Source: Chloroflexota bacterium
Lineage (GTDB): Bacteria; Chloroflexota; Anaerolineae; Promineifilales; Promineifilaceae
Assembly (NCBI GenBank): GCA_024223125.1
Contig: JAAEOP010000095.1
Location: forward strand, 1 to 13,085
Length of the DNA: 13,085 bases
Reading direction: 5' to 3'
Shown here: piece by piece, positions 7,115 through 13,085 of the stretch
Position numbering within the stretch: the first letter of the stretch is position 1
How the letters are laid out: each line of letters opens with the position of its first letter
Translations under genes and position numbers: made by a program
The notes under the pieces: model-generated
Seen by the model: only the letters and a program-made list of their open reading frames with translations
Told to the model about the DNA's origin: nothing
Database searches by the model: none

Positions 7115-8267
7115 GGATCACCGGCGGCTTTTCCCCATAATATTGATAATAATTCACCTGAATATTACCGTTGTATAGTTTACGCACCCGATCTAGTTTG
7201 GCTCGTTTGAAGTAGCTGGGGAATTGTTTGTCGGCCGTGAGAATATAAACCGACCAACCTCTTTTTTTGCGAAACATTTTATTCAGGGCAATGTAAATCT
7301 GGTTAACTTCCTGAAACTCAGCCAGCCGCAGCCCATATGGTGGGTTAGAGATGAGGATGCCGTACTGCTGGTCAATCCACAAGTCACGTACATCTTTATG
7401 AGTAAACACAATATCGGCTCCTACGCCTGCTTTATCCGCATTTTGTCGGGCAATCTGGATGGTGGCAGCATCATTGTCATAGCCGAATAATTGCAATTTG
7501 TCAGCGGGATTGATGGCGGATTGGGCGGCTTGACGGGCCTCTTGCCAAGTTTGGGTAGGCACGGCCGTCCACTCCTCAGCGGCAAAACGGCGATCTAAAC
7601 CAGGGGCGATATTGCGAGCCAACTGCGCCGCCTCAATCAAAATCGTGCCAGAGCCGCACAGGGGGTCAATAAGCAACCGATCCTTCCGCCAGAAACTGAG
7701 CATCACCAGTGCGGCTGCCAATGTTTCTTTAAGCGGAGCCTCGCCTGCTTCGGCACGGTAGCCCCGTTTGTGCAATCCCACGCCGGAAGTGTCAATGGTT
7801 AGCAAGGCCACATCTTTGTGTAGCGCCACCTGAATAGTGAATTCCGGCCCGGTTTCAGGGAACCACTCATTCTGGTAATGTGTTTTCAGCCGTTCTACAA
7901 TGGCTTTCTTGACGATGGATTGGCAAGTACGGCCGCTTTGCAATTTGGATTTAACAGTTTTAGCGGTGACGGGAAAACGGCCGTCTGGCAGAATCCAATC
8001 TTCCCAGGGCAATGCTTTCGTCTGTTCAAATAACGACTCAAAACTGACAGCCTCAAATTCGGCCATTTTAAGTCGCACCCGGTCAGCGCAGCGCAGCCAC
8101 AAATTGAGCCGGGGAATGTCAGCTATTGTGGCAGCCAATTCAATACGGCCGGGAGACACAACCAAATCATCAAAACCAAGCGCTTTCACTTCGTTTTTAA
8201 CCAACGTCTCCAAACCAAATTTACAAGTAGCAACAAGCGTGATGGGTAAGCTGTCTATTGAATTCAT
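7104..8267 (-). CDS. THUMP-domain RNA methyltransferase, RlmL/YpsC-like
   Basis: A 387-residue protein of the family that makes N2-methylguanosine in 23S rRNA (E. coli RlmL N-terminal half; YpsC in Bacillus). An N-terminal ferredoxin-like part (1-50) leads into a THUMP RNA-binding domain (about 50-160), then the linker HKRGYR (166-171). The methyltransferase domain has the SAM motif DPLCGSGTILIEAA (201-214), an acidic residue in GYDND (262-266), and the catalytic NPPYG (308-312), which is characteristic of enzymes that methylate exocyclic or ring nitrogens of bases. Length is normal for single-domain members. No Shine-Dalgarno precedes the ATG; instead TATAAT ends 7 nt before it, suggesting a leaderless message. 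It is divergent from the PPOX gene at 8368. The exact target base is inferred from family only. Confidence 0.9.
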   Translation of the reverse strand: MNSIDSLPITLVATCKFGLETLVKNEVKALGFDDLVVSPGRIELAATIADIPRLNLWLRCADRVRLKMAEFEAVSFESLFEQTKALPWEDWILPDGRFPVTAKTVKSKLQSGRTCQSIVKKAIVERLKTHYQNEWFPETGPEFTIQVALHKDVALLTIDTSGVGLHKRGYRAEAGEAPLKETLAAALVMLSFWRKDRLLIDPLCGSGTILIEAAQLARNIAPGLDRRFAAEEWTAVPTQTWQEARQAAQSAINPADKLQLFGYDNDAATIQIARQNADKAGVGADIVFTHKDVRDLWIDQQYGILISNPPYGLRLAEFQEVNQIYIALNKMFRKKRGWSVYILTADKQFPSYFKRAKLDRVRKLYNGNIQVNYYQYYGEKPPVIRVP

Positions 8268-8273
8268 GCCCGC

Positions 8274-8279
8274 ATTATA
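8274..8279 (-). promoter_or_regulatory. -10 element (TATAAT) placed for a leaderless transcript
   Basis: On the minus strand TATAAT ends 6 nt before the ATG at 8267, so the usual start point would fall on or next to the start codon. There is no recognisable -35 at 17-18 bp and no ribosome binding site in the gap (gcgggc). Confidence 0.45.
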
Positions 8280-8322
8280 ACCACTTTCTCAGGTTCATCC
8301 CCAAACAAGGCGCTTGCAAACC

Positions 8323-8338
8323 TGCACACTTGCACACT
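8323..8338. repeat. Tandem 8-bp repeat TGCACACT x2
   Basis: Two exact copies in the divergent region, followed by a partial tgcc. It lies just upstream of the extended -10 at 8353. Confidence 0.5.
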
Positions 8339-8352
8339 TGCCACCTACAACT

Positions 8353-8361
8353 TGGTATAAT
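8353..8361 (+). promoter_or_regulatory. Extended -10 promoter TGGTATAAT for a leaderless GTG start
   Basis: TG-N-TATAAT is the extended -10 consensus and needs little -35 contact; none is seen at the normal spacing. It ends 6 nt before GTG 8368, so transcription should begin at the start codon. Confidence 0.5.
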
Positions 8362-8367
8362 AACAGC

Positions 8368-8787
8368 GTGAGACGACGCAACCCTGCCCGTTGGCGGGCC
8401 ATCGAAAGCCGCCTGGGGCGTGACCAAACAATCTGGCTGGCAACGGTACGGCATGACGGCCGTCCCCATCTGGCGCCGCTCTGGTTCATCTGGCTGGAGG
8501 GGATGCTTTACATCTGCACCCCGCCCGACACTCAAAAGTACGCCAACCTGATACATAGCCAGATGGTTTCCCTAGCTTTGCCCGACCCAGACAAGGTCAT
8601 CATCATTGAAGGGGAAGCGCATGTAGCCGACCGACAAACAGTTGAATTTTTGGCCGATCAGTTCTACTATAAATATGAATGGGACTTTCGGTACGATGAA
8701 GACAACTATCGGCTTATCGAAATTACGCCCCACAAAATTCTGGCCTGGGGCGACGGATACGATGCCGAAGGTATTCGCATCTTATAA
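8368..8787 (+). CDS. PPOX-family flavin/F420-type oxidoreductase
   Basis: A 139-residue split-barrel protein of the pyridoxamine 5'-phosphate oxidase superfamily, which binds FMN, F420 or heme as a dimer. The opening barrel strands TIWLATVRHDGRPHLAPLWF (21-40) have the familiar L-A-T-x-x-x-D-G-x-P-x-x-x-P-x-W pattern. YICTPPDTQKYANL (48-61) carries the basic residue that usually contacts cofactor phosphate, and VIIIEGEAHV (77-86) is the next core strand pair. The substrate cannot be assigned. A TTG at 8314 extends the frame, but those residues are encoded by the tandem repeats and the promoter, so GTG 8368 is preferred; there is no Shine-Dalgarno. It shares a 100-bp divergent region with the RNA methyltransferase. 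Confidence 0.82.
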   Translation: MRRRNPARWRAIESRLGRDQTIWLATVRHDGRPHLAPLWFIWLEGMLYICTPPDTQKYANLIHSQMVSLALPDPDKVIIIEGEAHVADRQTVEFLADQFYYKYEWDFRYDEDNYRLIEITPHKILAWGDGYDAEGIRIL

Positions 8788-8788
8788 T

Positions 8789-8851
8789 AGACCTGCGAGG
8801 TTTCTACCAGACGTAAATTAATTAGATAATGTACTAAAACTTCGCAGATCT
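8789..8851. repeat. Hairpin with ACCTGCGAGGTTT arm after the PPOX gene
   Basis: AGACCTGCGAGGTTT (8789-8803) pairs with AAACTTCGCAGATCT (8837-8851) over 15 positions with one mismatch and one G-U wobble. It follows the PPOX stop directly but lacks a T-run. Its core matches the hairpin at 329-382. Confidence 0.6.
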
Positions 8852-9088
8852 CCAGAGTAGTTACAATAGTTCTAACAGGAATCATACTTTTACAAAGTAA
8901 AATCTTCACTGCAAAATAGGATTCATCACAAAAAGTGTAATGGTCAAATTGATGATTTACATCAGGAAGTCACAGAGAATATAGAAGACACAGAGCGTTT
9001 CCTCGGTGAACTCTGTGTTCTCAGTGGCAAAAATCTCCACACCATCTTTCTGACCACAAAAAGTCATTACCAAAAGAAGGATAAAATT
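8852..9088. other. clpC upstream region and leader
   Basis: No gene. It contains repeated words (cacaaaaagt at 8927-8936 and 9055-9064), a hairpin ACACAGAG / CTCTGTGT (8988-8995 with 9011-9018), and the clpC ribosome binding site GAAGGA (9076-9081) 7 nt before the ATG. A weak promoter candidate is TTTACA (8956-8961), 18 bp, TATAGA (8980-8985). I see no CIRCE element and only one GGTCAAA heptamer (8942-8948), not the tandem pair of a CtsR site. Confidence 0.4.
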
Positions 9089-11569
9089 ATGCGATTTGAT
9101 AGATTTACGGAACGAGCGCAAAATGCGGCCGCTGATGCTTACGAACTAGTGCAGCAGTATGGCCATACTCAAGTTGATACGGAACATCTATTTCTGGCTT
9201 TGCTCAGGCAGGAAGATGGAGCCATCCCCCAAATTTTAGGGCAGCTAAACATTGATGTTGAAGGGATGAAGCAGCGACTGGATCAAGAGCTGCGGAACAG
9301 CCCCAAAGTGTCTGTATATGGGGGCGGGGTGGGACAAATTTTTTACACGCCGCGCATCCGCACCGTGTTGGAATTGGCACAGCGCGAAACCAACAGTCTG
9401 AAAGATGAGTTCATTTCCACTGAACATATCTTTCTAGCCATTTTGAGCGAGCGCAATACACCATCCTCCCGTATTTTACAGGAGTACAGCATTACTCGTG
9501 ACCGGGTATTGACGGCCGTTCAAGAACTGCGCGGGGGCAAGCGGATAACAGATCGACAGGCGGAGGGGCGTTACCGCACTCTGGAAAAATACAGCCGCGA
9601 CCTGACTACCCTGGCCCGCGAAGGTAAACTGGACCCGGTTATCGGCCGTGATGATGAGATTTTACGGGTGATTCAGGTACTTAGCCGCCGTACCAAAAAT
9701 AACCCGGTGCTGATTGGGGAAGCAGGTGTTGGTAAAACGGCTATCGTGGAAGGATTGGCCCAAAACATTGTCTCTAGTGATGTGCCCGAAAATCTACTGA
9801 ATAAGAAGGTTGTCTCCCTGGATTTAGGAGCCATGATTGCCGGCAGCCGTTTCCGAGGTGAATTTGAAGAACGACTAAAAGCGGCCGTGGAAGAGATTCA
9901 AAAGGCACAGGGAGAGATCATTCTCTTTATTGACGAATTACATACGGTAGTAGGCGCCGGTTCAGCTCAGGGAGCGATGGATGCCAGCAATATGCTCAAA
10001 CCAGCTTTGGCGCGGGGCGAACTGCAATGTGTGGGCGCCACCACGCTAGATGAGTATCGGCAATATATTGAAAAAGACAGCGCCCTGGAACGCCGTTTTG
10101 CGCCAGTGTTTGTAGATGAGCCATCGGTGGAAGATACAATTGAGATGTTGCGCGGGCTGCGGGAGCAGTATGAAACTCATCATAATGTGACCTATGCAGA
10201 TGAGGCTTTGGTAGCGGCCGCAAAACTATCGCAGCGGTATGTGACTGACCGTCATTTGCCGGATAAAGCCATTGATCTGATAGATGAAGCGGCCGCCAAA
10301 CTGCGGGTAGCCTTATATACCCTGCCCCCAGAATTGAAATCTCTCAAGAAGCAGTTAGATAAGTTGATTGAGGAAGAAGAGGAAGCGCATACGGTACGCG
10401 ATTATGAGCGGGCGGCTACAGTGCGGGCAGACCGCCTACGGCTGGAAGGGGAATTTGCCACCGCACGAGACAGTTGGAAGTCTGAACATGAGCTGGATGA
10501 AGTGGTGACGGAAGAGGATATTGCCGAAGTGGTCGCTTCCTGGACAGGCATTCCGGTGACGCAAATGATGGAGACAGAAGCAGCGAAACTGCTGCAAATG
10601 GAAGAACGGCTGCATGAGCGTATTGTAGGGCAAGACCGGGCCATCGTAGCGTTGTCAGATGCGATCCGGCGCAGCCGCTCTGGTCTGGCAGACCCACGAC
10701 GGCCGATTGGCACTTTCATCTTTCTGGGTAGCTCTGGCGTCGGTAAAACAGAATTGGCTAAAGCGCTGGCCGAATTTTTATTTGATGATGAAGAGGCGCT
10801 GATTCGGGTGGATATGAGCGAGTTCCGTGAGCAGCATACGGTAAGCCGTTTATTTGGCGCCCCACCAGGATACATTGGGTATGAGCAGGGAGGCCAGTTA
10901 ACGGAACAGGTTCGCCGACGGCCGTACAGTCTGGTTCTCTTTGATGAAATTGAAAAAGCACACCCGGATGTGTGGAATGCATTGCTGCAACTGCTAGATG
11001 ACGGCCGTCTCACCGATGGTCAGGGCCGGGTAATAAACTTCCGTAATGCAGTCATTGTCATGACCAGTAATGTGGGCACATCGTTTGTAAAGCGATCCGG
11101 CGCGCTGGGCTTCTCTAGTATCCGCGATAAAGAGGAAGAGACCAACCACAAACATATCGAAGATGAATTGAAGAAGACGTTTCGGCCCGAATTCATTAAC
11201 CGTATTGATGAAATCATAATCTTTGAGCCGTTGAGCGAAGAAGATGTGATAGATATTGTGAAGCTGCAAATGAAAGAGGTGCAGGAACGGCTGGCAGAAC
11301 ATGGCGGCCTGACAATTGTGTTGACAGAAGCGGCCCAACACTGGTTGGCTTTGCATGGGTACGACAAGGATTTTGGGGCACGGCCGTTGCGCCGTACATT
11401 GCAGCGTTATGTAGAAAGTCCCCTATCGGTGAAACTGCTCAAAGGGGAATTTGCCACCGGGGATGTGGTCGGCATAGACACGGCCGACGACGAACTAACC
11501 TTCACCCGTCTGGAAAGCGTACCCGATGAACTAAAAGTGGAAACGGTAAATTCTGAAGAAGTCGTTTAA
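9089..11569 (+). CDS. clpC: ATP-dependent Clp protease ATP-binding subunit ClpC
   Basis: An 826-residue Hsp100 unfoldase that feeds proteins to the ClpP peptidase and, in bacteria with it, controls stress and developmental regulators. Two Clp_N repeats cover about 1-145. The first AAA+ ring has Walker A GEAGVGKT (210-217), pore loop AGSRFRGEF (251-259), Walker B IILFIDE (277-283) and arginine fingers at 335-336. A short middle domain (about 415-465) contains the UVR-like [16 protein letters not shown], which marks ClpC rather than ClpB or ClpA and binds adaptors of the McsB/MecA type. The second ring has GSSGVGKT (547-554), pore GYIGY (594-598) and Walker B LVLFDE (615-620). The LGF tripeptide at 673-675 is the ClpP-docking loop. 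All catalytic residues are intact. GAAGGA supports the start; an intrinsic terminator follows, so it is monocistronic. Confidence 0.97.
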   Translation: MRFDRFTERAQNAAADAYELVQQYGHTQVDTEHLFLALLRQEDGAIPQILGQLNIDVEGMKQRLDQELRNSPKVSVYGGGVGQIFYTPRIRTVLELAQRETNSLKDEFISTEHIFLAILSERNTPSSRILQEYSITRDRVLTAVQELRGGKRITDRQAEGRYRTLEKYSRDLTTLAREGKLDPVIGRDDEILRVIQVLSRRTKNNPVLIGEAGVGKTAIVEGLAQNIVSSDVPENLLNKKVVSLDLGAMIAGSRFRGEFEERLKAAVEEIQKAQGEIILFIDELHTVVGAGSAQGAMDASNMLKPALARGELQCVGATTLDEYRQYIEKDSALERRFAPVFVDEPSVEDTIEMLRGLREQYETHHNVTYADEALVAAAKLSQRYVTDRHLPDKAIDLIDEAAAKLRVALYTLPPELKSLKKQLDKLIEEEEEAHTVRDYERAATVRADRLRLEGEFATARDSWKSEHELDEVVTEEDIAEVVASWTGIPVTQMMETEAAKLLQMEERLHERIVGQDRAIVALSDAIRRSRSGLADPRRPIGTFIFLGSSGVGKTELAKALAEFLFDDEEALIRVDMSEFREQHTVSRLFGAPPGYIGYEQGGQLTEQVRRRPYSLVLFDEIEKAHPDVWNALLQLLDDGRLTDGQGRVINFRNAVIVMTSNVGTSFVKRSGALGFSSIRDKEEETNHKHIEDELKKTFRPEFINRIDEIIIFEPLSEEDVIDIVKLQMKEVQERLAEHGGLTIVLTEAAQHWLALHGYDKDFGARPLRRTLQRYVESPLSVKLLKGEFATGDVVGIDTADDELTFTRLESVPDELKVETVNSEEVV

Positions 11570-11596
11570 ACCAACTTCCGAACCATTATAAATTAT

Positions 11597-11631
11597 ACAG
11601 CCCTTGCTCATCGGAGAAGGGCTGTTTTTTT
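11597..11631 (+). terminator. Intrinsic terminator after clpC
   Basis: ACAGCCCTT (11597-11605) pairs perfectly with AAGGGCTGT (11617-11625) across an 11-nt loop, followed by an unbroken run of seven T (11625-11631). It starts 27 bp after the clpC stop. Confidence 0.93.
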
Positions 11632-11658
11632 GCAACCAGAACAGCCGATGTTGGCTAA

Positions 11659-11731
11659 TTAGGCAAATTCAATTATTAATTGCTTACCTACCGCTCTGGC
11701 CAGACGATCCAAAGAGTCCAGTGTGATGGGG
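11659..11731 (-). pseudogene. C-terminal remnant of a helix-turn-helix antitoxin-like gene
   Basis: In one minus-strand frame the tail reads P-I-T-L-D-S-L-D-R-L-A-R-A-V-G-K-Q-L-I-I-E-F-A then TAA at 11659-11661. Recognition: L-x-x-L-x-R-L-A-x-A-x-G-K-x-L is the usual last helix and strand of small XRE-family regulators and antitoxins. No start codon or N-terminal helices precede it; instead the frame joins the metallophosphoesterase fragment at about 11729-11733 in a different phase. It is a scar, not a working gene. Confidence 0.6.
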
Positions 11732-11950
11732 GCTGCCGTGAACCAACACCACTCGCAGACTACCCAATTGCAAGGGAATCTGCTCGACTAATCTCCGCAA
11801 ATACGCTTTGTTTTCGGCCGAGGTGTGGGCATTGGATCAGGCGATGGAACGTTAAAGATTGTCTAAACCACGCGCTTCCATATCGGCAAATACGGCCGTT
11901 AGCGCCGGCATATTAGCGTGAACATCTCCAAAAACAGTTATCTGATTCAT
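11729..11950 (-). pseudogene. Decayed calcineurin-like metallophosphoesterase gene
   Basis: ATG 11950 has a good AAGGAGA 6 nt upstream and begins M-N-Q-I-T-V-F-G-D-V-H-A-N-M-P-A-L, the GDxHxN metal-binding start of YfcE-like phosphodiesterases. After GLDNL the frame meets TAA (at about 11852), skipping the expected CLGDLVGYGP and GNYD metal motifs. The same frame then resumes with R-S-I-A, TGA (probably a former Trp codon), and N-A-H-T-S-A-E-N-K-A-Y-L-R-R-L ... V-V-L-V-H-G-S-P, which is the family's central region, ending abruptly at the helix-turn-helix remnant. So there is an internal deletion, a nonsense codon and a lost C-terminus. The product cannot bind its metals. Confidence 0.75.
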
Positions 11951-11970
11951 AATTCTCCTTCGGAAATAGG

Positions 11971-12012
11971 GATTGGGAAATCAGGAGATTCGCTCTCCCA
12001 ATCTCTTGATTT
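11971..12012. repeat. Nested inverted repeats GATTGGGA...TCCCAATC and AAATCAGGAGATT...
   Basis: GATTGGGA (11971-11978) pairs with TCCCAATC (11996-12003). Alternatively AAATCAGGAGATT (11978-11990) pairs with AATCTCTTGATTT (12000-12012) over 13 bp with one wobble. The two folds exclude each other. The element sits between the decayed phosphoesterase and the promoter at 12033. Confidence 0.55.
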
Positions 12013-12032
12013 TCATTTGTGTACGGCCATAC

Positions 12033-12061
12033 TTGTCACCCCACCGTAACTTCTTTACAAT
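12033..12061 (+). promoter_or_regulatory. Sigma-70-type promoter of the aminotransferase gene
   Basis: TTGTCA (12033-12038) and TACAAT (12056-12061) each match consensus at 5 of 6 and are spaced by the ideal 17 bp. The predicted start near 12068 leaves a leader of about 34 nt that contains AGGAG (12091-12095), 6 nt before the ATG. Confidence 0.6.
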
Positions 12062-12101
12062 CCTTATAGCAAAAATATTTTCCACACAAAAGGAGTAACG
12101 T

Positions 12102-13085
12102 ATGTGTAGTAGCTTAATTGAGATAAACACGGCCGTAACCTATTCCCCTGATGCACAAGAAACTGCATACCAACAATTTTGCCAACATTACCCCACTTAC
12201 CCATCTACCCAAAAACTAACCCATCTGCGCCAGACAGATTACAAACGCCTCGACAAACAGGGGCAAATTTACCTCGATTATACCGGCGGTGGCCTGTACG
12301 CTGAATCTCAGCTTGAGCGTCATTTCGGTATGCTGCGACAACATGTATTCGGGAATCCCCATTCCATCAACCCCACCTCTCTGGCAATGACTGAACTGGT
12401 AGAAGGCGCCCGTGAACATGTATTAGATTATTTCAACGCCGGCCAGGATTACATCTGCGTTTTTACGCCCAACGCCAGCGGCGCGCTCAAGCATATTGGC
12501 GAATCGTACCCGTTTGGCCCGGGCGGCCGTTATCTATTAACTTTTGACAACCACAACTCCGTCAACGGTATCCGTGAATTTGTGCGCCGCAAAGGGGCCG
12601 AATTCACCTATCTACCCCTGACAACCCCAGAGCTGCGGCTGGATCCACTGCGGCTGGAAGCGATGTTGGACGAGATTGTGCCCGATTATCCCCACCTGTT
12701 TGCCTTCCCGGCACAATCCAATTTTTCCGGCGTCAAACATCCTTTGCAGTTTGTAGACCTGGCGCAGCATAAGGGGTGGGACGTGCTGTTGGACGCGGCC
12801 GCATTTGTGCCCACCAATTGTCTGGATTTACAGCAGGTACAGCCCGATTTTGTAACCATGTCTTTTTACAAGATGTTTGGCTACCCAACAGGCATCGGGG
12901 CGCTGCTAATTCATAAGCGGGCGTTTGGTAAATTAGTACGGCCATGGTTTGCCGGCGGTACAGTTAATTTTGCCAGCGTACAGGGGCAAGGCCATTACCT
13001 GACCCCCACCGAAGCTGCTTTTGAAGATGGCACAGTAGATTATTTGAATATTCCGGCCGTTAAGATTGGTCTGGAGCATCTGCAA
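12102..13085 (+). CDS. Class V aminotransferase, molybdenum cofactor sulfurase-like, N-terminal part
   Basis: The frame runs 328 codons to the right edge. It is a PLP enzyme of the NifS/class V fold. IYLDYTGGGLYAESQLE (56-72), FGNPHSINPTS (83-93), VFTPNASGALKHIGESYPF (120-138) and DNHNSVNGIREF (149-160) resemble the cysteine-desulfurase-like domain of eukaryotic molybdenum cofactor sulfurase more than ordinary IscS/SufS. PAQSNFSG (203-210) and LLDAAAF (229-235, Asp231 to the pyridine nitrogen) follow, then SFYKMFGYPTGIGALL (254-269) with Lys257 as the Schiff-base lysine, and WFAGGTVNF (282-290). It may mobilise sulfur from cysteine, but the catalytic cysteine loop and any C-terminal MOSC domain would lie outside the window, so activity is unproven. 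AGGAG and a strong promoter support the start. Confidence 0.88.
   Translation, partial: MCSSLIEINTAVTYSPDAQETAYQQFCQHYPTYPSTQKLTHLRQTDYKRLDKQGQIYLDYTGGGLYAESQLERHFGMLRQHVFGNPHSINPTSLAMTELVEGAREHVLDYFNAGQDYICVFTPNASGALKHIGESYPFGPGGRYLLTFDNHNSVNGIREFVRRKGAEFTYLPLTTPELRLDPLRLEAMLDEIVPDYPHLFAFPAQSNFSGVKHPLQFVDLAQHKGWDVLLDAAAFVPTNCLDLQQVQPDFVTMSFYKMFGYPTGIGALLIHKRAFGKLVRPWFAGGTVNFASVQGQGHYLTPTEAAFEDGTVDYLNIPAVKIGLEHLQ

Noticed and set aside
8314..8367. TTG 8314 start for the PPOX protein
   Set aside because: The added residues are encoded by short tandem repeats and the extended -10 promoter.
8942..8948. CtsR heat-shock operator in front of clpC
   Set aside because: Only one GGTCAAA heptamer; the required second heptamer at the right spacing is absent.
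10402..11013. 203-residue minus-strand frame inside clpC
   Set aside because: Serine/arginine-rich shadow of the conserved clpC frame; no start signals.
11680..11916. Plus-strand 78-residue frame
   Set aside because: It lies antisense to recognisable metallophosphoesterase and helix-turn-helix remnants, has no family resemblance and no good start.

Overview
The window looks like ordinary chromosome from a bacterium of the phylum Chloroflexota, probably Anaerolineae- or Caldilineae-like. This rests on proline/threonine-rich lipoproteins, a ClpC chaperone, an FMN-dependent PPOX-type oxidoreductase, roughly balanced base composition, and very frequent use of the palindrome ACGGCCGT. It is an inference from style; no rRNA or other direct taxonomic marker is present.

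Layout. (1) 1-302, minus: start of a lipoprotein gene that runs off the left edge. (2) 552-1913, minus: a diheme cytochrome c peroxidase/MauG-family lipoprotein. (3) 1914-2042: divergent intergenic region with a perfect 9+9 bp palindrome over a candidate promoter. (4) 2043-3476, plus: a SAM-dependent methyltransferase and, 12 bp later, a two-helix membrane protein of unknown function. (5) 3477-3823: intergenic, with two large hairpins, one framed by 17-bp direct repeats. (6) 3824-5795: an IS1634-like insertion sequence whose transposase frame is cut by a single in-frame TAG. (7) 5919-6878, minus: NAD-dependent sugar-nucleotide epimerase/dehydratase. (8) 7104-8267, minus: THUMP-domain RNA methyltransferase of the RlmL/YpsC type. 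(9) 8368-8787, plus: PPOX-family protein. It is divergent from the methyltransferase, and both genes have a TATAAT hexamer exactly 6 nt before the start codon, which suggests leaderless transcripts. (10) 9089-11569, plus: full-length clpC followed by a clear intrinsic terminator. (11) 11659-11950, minus: a decayed metallophosphoesterase gene joined to the tail of a helix-turn-helix antitoxin-like gene. (12) 12102-end, plus: the first 328 codons of a class V aminotransferase resembling the N-terminal domain of molybdenum cofactor sulfurase, with a good promoter and ribosome binding site.

The genes do not form one pathway. They are housekeeping (ClpC, RNA methyltransferase), envelope/redox (cytochrome c peroxidase, lipoprotein) and sugar-nucleotide functions with short intergenic regions full of small repeats. 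No convincing new multi-gene system is visible. The most distinctive signals are the roughly 40 CGGCCG-cored palindromes in the host DNA and their complete absence from the insertion sequence, the two wrecked genes, the paired leaderless promoters, and several dispersed hairpin repeats.
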